DNA from: Ophiosphaerella korrae
Taxonomy: Eukaryota; Ascomycota; Dothideomycetes; Pleosporales; Phaeosphaeriaceae
Direction: 5' to 3'
Assembly: GCA_028456385.1 (NCBI GenBank)
Contig: JALNQF010000109.1
Location: forward strand, 88,231-152,230
DNA: 64,000 nt
Shown: piece after piece, positions 33,001-42,696 of the stretch
Layout of the letters: each line of letters begins with the position of its first letter
Numbering within the stretch: the stretch's first letter is position 1
The notes under the pieces: generated by a model
The model's database searches: none
Seen by the model: only the letters and a program-made list of their open reading frames with translations
What the model was told of the DNA's origin: nothing
Translations under genes and position numbers: made by a program

Positions 33001-33993
33001 AATGCAGGAGAAAATGATGATGGGCGAGTTGGATGAACTAAGCAACGAGCCGCCTACTATCAAGCTTGGTGATGCCTCTGTGGCCGCTCCCTTCACGTCG
33101 AAACTTGCTAATGTTGTTGCCATTCCGAACATTATTCGGCAAGGGCGATGCACGCTTGTTGCTACGATTCAGATGTATAAGATTTTGGCACTCAACTGTT
33201 TGATATCTGCCTATAGTTTGTCCGTGTTGTACCTTGATGGCATCAAGTTTGGGGACGGTCAGGTCACTATTTCGGGCATGATGATGAGCGTATGCTTTCT
33301 GTCCATTTCCCGCGCAAAGGTACGTTTCTCTACTCTACTGTGTCATTCCCAAAAGCTGACAACCACTAGACTGTCGACACTCTATCTAAAGAGCGACCAC
33401 AGCACAACATCTTTAACACATACATCATAGGCTCCGTCCTCGGTCAATTCGCAGTTCATATCGCCACGTTTATCTATGTGTCTCAATATGTTCAACGCGT
33501 GGAGCCAAAGGACCCCAATCCCGATCTTGAAAAAGAGTTTGAGCCTTCCCTGCTCAACTCAGCCATCTACCTCCTCCAGCTAATCCAGCAAATCTCCACC
33601 TTCGCCATCAATTATCAAGGCCGCCCCTTCCGGGAATCCATTCGCGAGAATAAGGGCATGTATTGGGGCCTTGTCCTCGTATCTGGAGTCGCGTTCTCTT
33701 GTGCCACGGAATTCATTCCAGAGCTCAACAACAAACTTCGTCTCGTCCCCTTTACTTCTGACTTCAAATACATGATTACTAGTGTCATGGTTCTCGACTT
33801 TGGCGCGTGTTGGCTTATTGAAAAAGGGCTCAAGTGGGGGTTCAGGGATAATAAACCAAAGGATATAGCGTTGAGACGACCTGACCAATTGGAAAAGGAG
33901 TATGCGCGCAAGGCAGAGGAGGAGAAGGAGGCACAGAGGAAGAAGAACGAGGAACTAGAGGAAAGAGCAAGGGCGTTGGGAATTAAGATCTAA
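30062..33993 (+). CDS. spf1: P5A-type ATPase Spf1, ER transmembrane helix dislocase
   Basis: Two exons (30062-33319 and 33370-33993) give 1293 residues. P5A ATPases sit in the ER membrane and remove misinserted tail-anchored or mistargeted helices. Seen: an N-terminal membrane pair (YVWPFLILWPAFSALYL), the M1-M2 region [20 protein letters not shown], the A-domain LSGESTP, the P5-specific PPELPMELSLAVN in M4, the phosphorylation motif DKTGTLTGE near residue 502, the hinge MCGDGTNDVGALKQA near 855, and late helices split by the intron (SRAK|TVDTLSKERPQHNIFNTY). A Gln/Met-rich linker near residues 970-1010 is in the usual place. The C-terminus is a charged coil (EKEYARKAEEEKEAQRKKNE). It starts 134 bp after the preceding gene. 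Confidence 0.95.
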
Positions 33994-34333
33994 GGGACCC
34001 GGATAATCGGCTTCTATTGTTGTGTATAGCGTGTTGGGTTGATAGATTCAAACATGATACCGGCCTGAAGTGGGTCCCATAACACAGTTCACATATTTTC
34101 TTACCCTACTGAGTTTTGCATGTGAAGGCACGACCACTTAAAGCGATATAGACCTGCCGTTGCCGCAGTTGCGTTCTTCACACAGCGCCAAGAGACAAAC
34201 GACTATCCACGGCAGCTTCATCGCTGCAATCTAACCTCCACTACACTAAATCTCCCAACTATACCAGACTGTCAATCTTTATCCTTTGCATACCACTTTA
34301 CCACTTTATCAAGTCAAACACGTCTGCATCAAA
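33994..34333. other. Intergenic between spf1 and small hydrophilic protein gene
   Basis: 340 bp; presumably 3' end of spf1 and promoter and leader of the next gene, pyrimidine-rich near 34200-34330. No gene seen. Confidence 0.35.
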
Positions 34334-34771
34334 ATGTCCTCGAACAACACTTTCGACCCCAATACTGAGCTTGCTGACCTTGGTCGTGCTCGCTTCGACC
34401 ACGACACGGCCCAAATCACAGACCGAGATTCTTCGCTTCATTCTAGCAACCCCATTGCCGTGCATCAAGGCCGTGCACCAAAAGGCCTGGAGGGCCAGGT
34501 GTTCGCATGGAGCACCTTCAAGTACACCACAGATGAGGCTGATCATCGCGAAGAGCTCAAGGGAGACTTGCACGAGGGCCAGTTACATCGCCAAAACCGA
34601 GCGGCAAGAGGAGAAGGTGATCAGGGTAGGTCAAGTGGACAGGGACAGGGACAGGGAATGGTGGATGCGCTGTGTGCAGGTCGCAAGGGTGAGGGAAAGA
34701 TGCCTCCTGTTGCCAAAGGGTGTTCAGAAGGCTGCGACAAGAAGGCCTTTTGGGATGAGCCTATTGTCTAA
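34334..34771 (+). CDS. Small hydrophilic protein, unrecognised
   Basis: Single-exon frame of 145 residues starting MSSNNTFDPNTELADLG. It is almost wholly polar, with no membrane span, a GQGQGQG stretch near residue 110 and four cysteines in the last third (LCAGRKGEGK, GCSEGCDKK). The start has the favourable context AAAATGTCC after a pyrimidine-rich leader. The composition resembles stress-induced, LEA-like fungal proteins but I do not recognise a named family. Confidence 0.6.
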   Translation: MSSNNTFDPNTELADLGRARFDHDTAQITDRDSSLHSSNPIAVHQGRAPKGLEGQVFAWSTFKYTTDEADHREELKGDLHEGQLHRQNRAARGEGDQGRSSGQGQGQGMVDALCAGRKGEGKMPPVAKGCSEGCDKKAFWDEPIV

Positions 34772-37418
34772 GCGAGAATTGGCGATAGGAACTTCGTCTT
34801 TTCGAAAATTCAGATGAGCTTCCACATTAAGTTTTATCTTGCTTTCATGTCACGGTAGGGGTAGGGGCAGGATGCTTCACTAAAAAGTTCGCTCATTATG
34901 GAGCGGTACATTTGATAAAAGTCCTTCGACATAAAACGCACAATCACGGGGTTCCTAAAGTGAGCGGAAGCTATGAGTTCTGGTACGAACCTCTATTCGA
35001 CCATTTGTAGAGTAAAATGAGCTAGCACAGGACAGAGAAGAAGTGGCGCCGAAACCCGCTTCTTCGCGGCGTTTGATTGATTGCCACACCAGCTCGCCGG
35101 CTCCCTTTGTAAAAATGAAATTCGAGCAATTACCTCGTTACATATATGGCTGCCGTCTTTATTTACGATGATCTGCCGTAGAAGTCAAAGATTCCCATGT
35201 TTTTTTTTTTGGGAGAATTCCAGTGACACCTTTTCACACCGGAAGAGAGCATGCAGAGTATGTTCAATAACCAATGCCTTCGTATACTAATATGTGGGGA
35301 CGCTCTTCAAGACTCTAGAGGCCTCCTCTTATGGTGGTAGTTATTGCCGAGGCTGAGACCATGGTCAGCATATGCTGCAACTAGTGTGTTGTGAGGCTTG
35401 TAGAAATGGCTGGCCGTAGCAGGCCAATACTTTTGCGTGTTCTTCAATCTATTTTTCGGGGCAAGTCTTTTCAGAGCTTCTCCATTGCGCCATAGAGAGA
35501 GCTTCATGCCAACGTGTATTCATTGGCCAACCAGTATTATAGGTGCACACAAACCTGGGAAGATATGCTTCATGCGCGGATAAGCGCTGGATCGTATCCA
35601 CGTAACCTCAGACGATTTAAATTCGACCCACAGTTTCAACTGATCCTTATTGTACATAGACACGACAGAGTGGCTTATTGCCAAAGAGATGTATATGCCA
35701 GACATTCCTCCCACCGCTATCCTACTTAGTGTGCCACAATAGAGCCTCAGTAGCAGGTAAATCAAGATGCGCAGGAAGACCATAATAGAGTTTTGTATCG
35801 AATATTTTTTGTGTATAATTCTAAGCAGACTTCAAGCTTCGATTCGTAATGACGAATGGTGTAATAGAAAATCACTTGGTTTCAGTTCAACTTCATATGA
35901 ATAACTCGACTCAACTCTAGAATGATATATGAAGTGCTGGAAAAGTGCATCTTTCCTAATCAGCAGCACTAGTAGTATAACAGTGACAGAGCATAATGCA
36001 AGCTCAATAGAGACCAATTAGGGAAGGGGTATACTGAGACTATAAGTCTTCCGTTCCGTTTCCCGCAATATAACGCTCGCGAAATAATACAACGAGCACA
36101 GTCTCATCAAGCCTAGTCATGTAATATTGATATAGCAGGAAAACTCAATTAATGATAGTCAATAGATCGTTCTAAAGGCTATGTAAAACGGGTTATCTCT
36201 CTAGATAACTGTTTTTACTTGAGCGACAGAGCGTATGCAGTGTTGAATTTTGCGTTAGGGTAGCCTATAGTGCGCTAATCTTTACTGTGCTTAGGTATTG
36301 GAGTAGACCTAGGCGCAATGAATTCTAGAGGTATAGTAATTTGGCACAAAATTGGGGGCCAAAACTCAACATCTTTATAACAGCAAGGTTTTATCACCCT
36401 AGAACTTCAACAGGAGCCTTAAAGTAGGTACGAAGGGCTTTTTATGAAATTTTAGAATTTATTATTAGGCTGTTCTTGAGATATTAAGGTGTAGTTTTTT
36501 GCGATTTTTGGTGGTTTTTGGAGTTGGCAGGATGGTGGTGAAACACGTTATCTTTTTACAAGAAAAGCAGATAAACAGTTGGATAGCCATCAGTGCGCAT
36601 AAATGAGCCCATGATTTCACTTGAAATGAGGTTTTTCTCATCTATGACCTCTGCGTGCGTTTTTAGGTATAATCTGTGAAGAGAGATATTTGGGGGTTTG
36701 AGGTTTCGTAGCCATAGATTACTTTATAAGATATTTCGGTAGGCCAGTTTGCCAGTTGGCTAAGAGTAATATTCTTTGCACTCTAACAGGACCATGATTT
36801 CCTATGCTTCTTCCTGACGCAGCTTCATCCCGTTTTGATAGAAAGCACGACTCATTTGTCGCTGTACAAAGAAAGCCGCTATCAGTCAACCCATCGTAGT
36901 TGGCATCATATTCACGGTAGGCGATTACATTTGTCCATGCAGTGAGAGCCATAAAAGTCAATTGCTGAGAAGCATGCTAAGTGCTTGACTGTACTATATT
37001 CAACAATATAATCTATAGAGATTTGCCCATGCAACAATCTCTGGTCCACACAACACCTGAAGGGGATGTGTAACACTACCTAGGTAACGCCCACGCTATG
37101 CGACAAAGGAAAGAAAGTTATATTTACAAGAAGACGTTGCAACGTGCAGCGATTGGGTATTGTAGCAGGACAACAAAGCAGGATTGAAATATTCGGACAA
37201 AGGAAATGCCGGGCGATGATGTGAAATGTTGATGGTGTTGGAAGTGTTGAGGCGCAGTGGGGTTGGAGCGTTGGAGCCGGGTGGGTGGTAAAGATCCGAG
37301 CTGCCACTGTTTTGAAGCTCGGTAATGCGCTGTCAGGCTGCATTGACGTCTGTGTCTCGGACCTTAAGGTCTGACGATCCACGCGGCCATGGACGCGGCA
37401 TCGCTAGATTCCTTGCAC
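34772..37418. other. Gene-poor 2.6-kb stretch
   Basis: Somewhat A/T-rich with a T homopolymer near 35200-35210. Only short frames are present and none has a domain, signal peptide or splice pattern. The part 36330-36720 has repeated GT/T-rich wording and might be an old repeat, but no ends could be defined. I see no tRNA. Confidence 0.4.
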
Positions 37419-37826
37419 TTAATACTCGGTCCAATGGCCAGCCTCGCCAACCTTTTCGAATTCAGTCTCCCTCATGACGCGTCGTCGAGCACGCTCCTCG
37501 CGACCAAAGCAGCAGAACAGACGCGCAAGGCCACTGCGTTTTCGTGGCATGAGACCTTCGTAGGGGTTCTCCTTGGAGGGCGAGCTGGAAGTGGTGGAAA
37601 TAGGGCTAAGTGGAATGGTGGCGTTGATGAAGATGAGAGAGTCATGATTGCGATGCCGTGTGTCGACGAGGGACTGGGGTGACACTTTATCTGAGTATGG
37701 CGACGGGGTTGTCGGCGTGCTAGGATGGCTTGCTGGGAAGGTTGTATCAAGAGGAGAGAGGATTTGGCGATTGGCTCGTGGTGAGGTGGGAAGGCCATAG
37801 GGTGAAAGTGGTGCAAGGTCGGCCAT
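37419..37826 (-). CDS. Small protein with conserved Cys-Cys and C-terminal EKVGEAGHWTEY motif
   Basis: From ATG 37826 (MADLAPLSPYGLPTSPRANR) the frame codes 135 residues; the longer upstream frame has no ATG-led family sequence. The first two thirds are Ser/Pro/Thr-rich and probably disordered. The end is compact: SGLARLFCCFGREERARRR then a Tyr/Trp-containing tail. The CC pair beside basic residues could be a palmitoylation site. I recall similar short fungal proteins ending in an HWxEY-type tail, but no function. Confidence 0.6.
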   Translation of the reverse strand: MADLAPLSPYGLPTSPRANRQILSPLDTTFPASHPSTPTTPSPYSDKVSPQSLVDTRHRNHDSLIFINATIPLSPISTTSSSPSKENPYEGLMPRKRSGLARLFCCFGREERARRRVMRETEFEKVGEAGHWTEY

Positions 37827-39051
37827 GGCTATGATTACACAGAAAACAGATGCGGCGGAGATTTGGGTTGGTGCCAATGGATATTTATATCGAAGAGCAG
37901 GCTGAAAAGCAAAGCTATGTTGGACCGCTTGGGGCAAGAAGTAGATTGATAAAACGAAACAACGGAGAGAAGCAAGTAGATATGTAGATGATTCAAGGAG
38001 GTGCACCGGGCATAGAAGAGGCGTAGATCAATTATGCCGGGCTACGGCACAAGGCGACTCACATATATGTATACATCAGGGGAGGCGTCATTGTTGCCTG
38101 CCAAGGGGCCGCCGTATAATCAGCCAGGGGCGCGGGGCTCCGTGAAGCCCGCCTCCATGACCGTGCTTGATTATTGTTAGAAGCCTCAGTTGGTGCCGGC
38201 CCTCTTCACCAACCACGGGCCATGCGTTGATGCGTTTGCAACATGAATCCAGCTGATTTCAACACATGTGTGTGCTCCGGGTGCATCACTGCATGGACCT
38301 GAAACCAGACCATCTTGAAGCAGTCAAGGCCGGGTGCTCCCCCAGAATCAAAACGGAATCCCGAGAAACGAGGCCGCAAGGTCTCTCGTTGGACCTGCTC
38401 GTTTGGTTTCCTGGCGGCGCCCCTTGAGACGTTTGAGATGTCGCACGTTTGTTCCAAACACAGGCTGGCTAACTGAATTTGGCCGCCACAAAGAGCCGAC
38501 CCTGAACTTAAGAGAAGCATGTCCCCTCTGTCGTTGCCCGCGGGCAAGTCCTGTGTTTATGCCGACACTCACGAGCATTCATGTATTTGGAATGTAGTGC
38601 GCGTTCTTCTGAGTAGCCGGCTGCCAACGTAAGCGTGTTGCGCTGCGTCCAGCACTGCGCCTATGCTGGACATTTGCGCAAGATGCTTCGCCGCTTTGAC
38701 CAAGGGCGGAGGATTGTCATCGTCCATCGCAATTCGGGCAGCAGTTGGTCAGAGTAAAGTAGGTTTGCGGCACGGCAACCATTGAATGGGTTGAGGGCAC
38801 CTGTTCGCTTGCGCTTGTTGCGCAGCGAGGTTGCTTCGTCGTTGGGTGGAAATTGCTTGCTGGACGCTGGTCAAGAGTTGAATTCCCCGAGCTCGCCGCC
38901 TCGTTGCAGTCATCGAAGCAGACCGCCATGGATACACGGAGATAACTATGTAGCTAGGCTAGGCTTGAGGTGTTGGTGTTCCAACCTCGTCTTCAGCCAC
39001 CTGCTCAGGTATTCTGCGATTCCTCTACATGGGTATACTGCTATAAACTAT
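37827..39051. other. Intergenic, no supported gene
   Basis: 1.2 kb. Frames at 38206-38597 on both strands overlap one another and show no family. Promoter of the 37.8-kb gene and 3' region of the F-box gene are expected here. Confidence 0.35.
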
Positions 39052-40005
39052 TCAACGACCTGCTTTAACATGTTCCATCTTGGAATCAATTCTATTCATG
39101 CAACTCCATTCATCAAGATAAAGTTCTTGCACCAGGTTGACGCTACCAAACCACTTCTCGCCAAGGCCAGCACCAGGAAGATCTGGGTTGATTTTCAGCG
39201 CTCTGGCATTGCCGCTGGCTGCGCCATACTGTTCAAAGTGCCTCAAGCTATCAATTGCCCATAACATTTGCTCGTCGTCCTTATACGACTCCTTCAGCCG
39301 TGCGCGGCGGACTTGCTTGCGGATCTCAGCCTCGGCGGTAGGCCAAGGTAGCGGATAGTCAGCGGGATTCAGTTTTTCGCCTTTTGCTAGTCGCGCCTGG
39401 TTTATGCATAGCTGCTTCGCCGTCTCTGATTGCCAGGCACTTTTCAAGGCAAGCACCTGCTCATGTTCGCGATAGAATAGCTGTAACATCTCTCGCCACT
39501 CGAACTGTATCTCGCGTTCCTCAATATTGATCTTTACATTTGGTAGAGCAACGTCGTTCACCAAACCGCGGATGTTAATGATATAATGTGGCATCTCAGG
39601 CTTCCATTGATCCACGTTCTCTTGCCATCGACGCATTGTCTGACTGAATTGCTTGTCTGCCTGCCTGCCTTTGAGATTGCTGTCGCACACGGTGGATTTT
39701 GGTCGCTTATCTTTGAACCATACCACTCTCTTGTCACCGCATCTGCCTAGTCGATCAAACGTCACAGGCACTTCGGGCCGCTTGCTCTTCCCGCCGAGAT
39801 TGTACTTCTCTAGCTGGAAGTCTATGTGTATATCAACCAGGAAATATTCGGAAAAAGCGTGCTCGGCGCAGGCACGGAGGGTTGATGATATGCGACGGCA
39901 TACGGTCCAGAGATGAGCGAGGTCGGTGTGATAACTGAAGACATTGATCCACACTTCTGGCGGCAACGAGGGGCATTCAGGTTCGGCGATGCGCGGCTGT
40001 AGCAT
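39052..40005 (-). CDS. F-box domain protein
   Basis: Single-exon protein of 317 residues. The N-terminus CPSLPPEVWINVFSYHTDLAHLWTVCRRIS (read in parts: LPPEVWINVFSYHTDL, HLWTVCRRIS) is an F-box, which binds Skp1 in SCF ubiquitin ligases. The rest has no LRR or WD repeats; it contains FLVDIHIDFQLEKYNLGGKSK, HYIINIRGLVNDVALPNVKI and a charged helix EAEIRKQVRRARLKESYKDDEQM. Fungal F-box proteins of this size with a beta-rich part followed by a charged helical end are common and uncharacterised. The target is unknown. The start ATG at 40005 directly precedes the F-box. Confidence 0.8.
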   Translation of the reverse strand: MLQPRIAEPECPSLPPEVWINVFSYHTDLAHLWTVCRRISSTLRACAEHAFSEYFLVDIHIDFQLEKYNLGGKSKRPEVPVTFDRLGRCGDKRVVWFKDKRPKSTVCDSNLKGRQADKQFSQTMRRWQENVDQWKPEMPHYIINIRGLVNDVALPNVKINIEEREIQFEWREMLQLFYREHEQVLALKSAWQSETAKQLCINQARLAKGEKLNPADYPLPWPTAEAEIRKQVRRARLKESYKDDEQMLWAIDSLRHFEQYGAASGNARALKINPDLPGAGLGEKWFGSVNLVQELYLDEWSCMNRIDSKMEHVKAGR

Positions 40006-40363
40006 TATCCTGGACGTCAGTTCTAGGTTTTGGTTGCTCTGTGGAGCTACTATGACCCTCGGCCACGAGAGGAGTTTTGTCTAGGAGAGTGAAAGAGGGA
40101 AGCCTGTTGGTAAGCCATCATAACGAGTCAAGCTCGTATGATATAAGCACAAGCATGAGTCGTGCCAAAACTACCACTTTGTGCATTTGGCACCGTGGCA
40201 ATTAGGTTGACCAGCAGCTCTTTTTCCGATTTTCAAGCCTTCGGCTCAAATTTCCCCTGTGAGTTAGCGGTGCGTTGTTAAAGTTTAGATGAAATGCGCT
40301 TTTGGTCATTGGCAAATATCCTCAGCTAATGTTCAGCTTCTACAGACTGTTGAGGTAGACTCT
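40006..40363. other. Intergenic
   Basis: 358 bp between two minus-strand genes; contains the F-box gene promoter. No other feature seen. Confidence 0.35.
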
Positions 40364-42520
40364 TTACATATCCTTATCGCTAAATTCTGAGATGCTACTA
40401 CTATCAACAGCTTCTGGGTGTGCGAGGGCATGCATCTGCACAGCCGCATACGCCTTGGTGCTGTAGGCTTGGAGCTCAACCTCAGCCTCTACCCTTTGGC
40501 TTGATTTTCTGGGTCCACTCTTCGACGAGGCAGTACTAACTTCGCCAGAACGAAATGTGGTGCTGAATGATCGCTTCGATCGACCACTCGGCTTCACGTC
40601 CGCTGGTGTTTGTTTCGCAAATAGCTTTGTGGCAGAGAGTGGCTTTTGATAAGTTTCCCATACTGCACGGTATTCAACAGAATTTCTCCAGTTGTCAGGC
40701 ATTGTGACAACTTTTGTGTTAAGATCTAAATCGGTCGATCGTTCATCACTGTTTATTATTGGGGTCTGGTTTTTCATGCTGGAGTCCATTCCAAGCATAT
40801 CCCAAAGAGCATCTTCGTCCTGCCGGCTTGCATCTTGATCAAAGTCTTCGAGTGTACGATCAAGGTCCATAAACTCATTACCTACTGATGCGAGTGGTAT
40901 ACTTGTATATTTACCAGTAGCATCTCTGGGCGGAAAGACGCGGTGTCGTTTAGAGCGTAGTTGCTCGTGGCCGTCAGACTGCTCGGAAGTTGCTGCATCA
41001 GCACTATCGTCGAGGCTGGTAATCGCATAAGGTCCTGTAGAATCTGAAAGTGTGAGGTCCTGCAGTGGCAGAGGCGTACCGCGTCGCACAGATCTTGATT
41101 TGAAGCTTTCAGGCTCAACTGAGGTCTCTGGCTCTGTTGCAAACCACTTATTAATATTCCGAGCAGGGCCCAAGATGCGTTCACATTCATCCCAGGGTAC
41201 GTCTCTCCTGCGCTTACCCTTGGGAGTATTCTCCCAGGTATACACTCTCAAGTTGCAACGTCTTGGGGCGAATCTCCACCTTTCGCTTCCATTTCGCTTC
41301 ATACCCAGGACGTCGATTGCAGTGCGTACGTCTCGTTTTCTCACAAACGGTTTCACTGCATTCTTGGTGCGGCGACGTTGCGACCTCAGCCTTGAATTGG
41401 CCTGAAAGATGGCAGTTTGCACTAAACGCGTGGTAACAGAAACTACAAGCTTGTGCAAGTCATTGAATGCTGAGCGATAGATTGAAGGATGAACACCGAG
41501 CTCTGACGTATATTCGGACCAGTGTAGCCAGGGCGATGATATGTCAGGCGAGCGATTCATAAATACATGATCGGACAAGGTGAGCATGGCTAGAGGATGA
41601 AGCAAGTCTGCTTCTGGAATGGCCGCAAGTACGGACAGCTCCTCAGCGCCCCCAGTCTGGGTATTGGAGGCAGTGGGGTCTTGTGGCATCGAGCTGGTCT
41701 TGGTCTGCGACTTTTGATGTTGGGACTTCTTCTTTGGATATACGCACTGAACTTTGGATCGTCTACAGTTCGTGCAAGGCGTTGCACGGTCACACTTCCT
41801 CTTGCGTGTCTTACAAGAGATGCAGGCGCTAACAGGTCAGCATGAACAAGAGAAATGTAGAAGTGCGAGAACGCACCCGGCGACAGTCCTGCCAATCTTG
41901 TTCGTCTCTACTCCTTGCGGGACAGAAGCAGCTTTAGGACGAACACAACCGTCCATATGATCCTCAATGTCTTGTGCTATAGCTGGTGTAATGAGCCAAT
42001 AGGCGCCGTACCGAGATTGCTCGTGGGCAGCCTCGAGCTTCTCTTGGTACCAAGCTAGGGCGTCACTTGCTCCATCCAGTGCTTTGTCGCACTCATTGCT
42101 AATGTCAAAAGCAGCAGGCACGTCACGCAGCCTCAAATTTGCGTTGCCTTTGCTGGCGGCAGCGTCCTGCAGAAGTAGGAGAAAGTCACGTGTCTCTGCC
42201 ACTGTCTTGGTGCTGACGGCTCTCGCAATTCCAGGAAGATCGTCTCTGCCGAGGCGGTCGAGAGCGGCAAAGAAGGCAATTTGCTCATCAGTTGACCAGT
42301 GTGACGCCCCAACCTGATTTTGGTAGTGTTTTATCGCGCCGCTAGTGTCGAAGCGCGAGGCGACATGGGCAACATGGTGGTTGAAGAGGAGGCGGTAGCC
42401 GTTGTTGTAGGGCGCCTTTTCTAGGCGTTTGCGGGGGAGTTTAGACCGAGGTCGCTTGCAAGGGCGTTCAGTAGCCATGATAGCAGCGACCTTGCCGTGC
42501 TGGGTATATGTGGCATTCAT
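40364..42520 (-). CDS. Rrn5-like RNA polymerase I factor with SANT, Zn2Cys6 and histone-fold parts
   Basis: Two exons (42520-41877, 41828-40364) joined by a 48-bp intron (GTGCGT, GCTGAC, GTTAG) give 702 residues. Exon 1 has a SANT/Myb-like segment (HWSTDEQIAFFAALDRLGRDD) and YGAYWLITPAIAQDIEDHMDG. The splice creates AGACISCKTRKRKCD, then ATPCTNCRRSKVQCVYPKKK, a perfect Zn(II)2Cys6 spacing of Cys-2-Cys-6-Cys-5-Cys-2-Cys-6-Cys. Exon 2 goes on with LAMLTLSDHVFM, HKLVVSVTTRLVQTAIFQAN, VRKRDVRTAIDVLGM and RFAPRRCNLRVY, the histone-fold-like region of Rrn5, a subunit of the upstream activation factor at rDNA promoters. The C-terminus is long and disordered. The Rrn5 identity is from pattern memory; the domain order is read directly. 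It shares a 176-bp divergent promoter with irc3. Confidence 0.72.
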
Positions 42521-42696
42521 GGTTAGTGGTTGTCCTAGCTGCTGTTGATGTTTGGGGGAAAAAGCACGTGGTGTGGCGGGGTTAGGCGGGGTTAAGGCCA
42601 AACACGACAACACGTGATTGTCAACGTGACTTGGCGACACTCTCGCTCCACCCCGCCCCGTCCCACCCCCACCATTTTCCTCGTCTCCGCCGTCCC
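42521..42696. promoter_or_regulatory. Divergent promoter, Rrn5-like gene / irc3
   Basis: 176 bp with two CACGTG boxes (42565-42570 and 42611-42616) and a direct repeat of GGCGGGGTTA. Both genes serve basic nucleic-acid functions, so shared control by a CACGTG-binding factor is plausible. Confidence 0.5.

Noticed and set aside
37389..37682. 97-codon plus-strand frame (MDAASLDSLHLILG)
   Set aside because: Antisense to the small Cys-Cys protein gene, whose minus-strand product has the more gene-like sequence.
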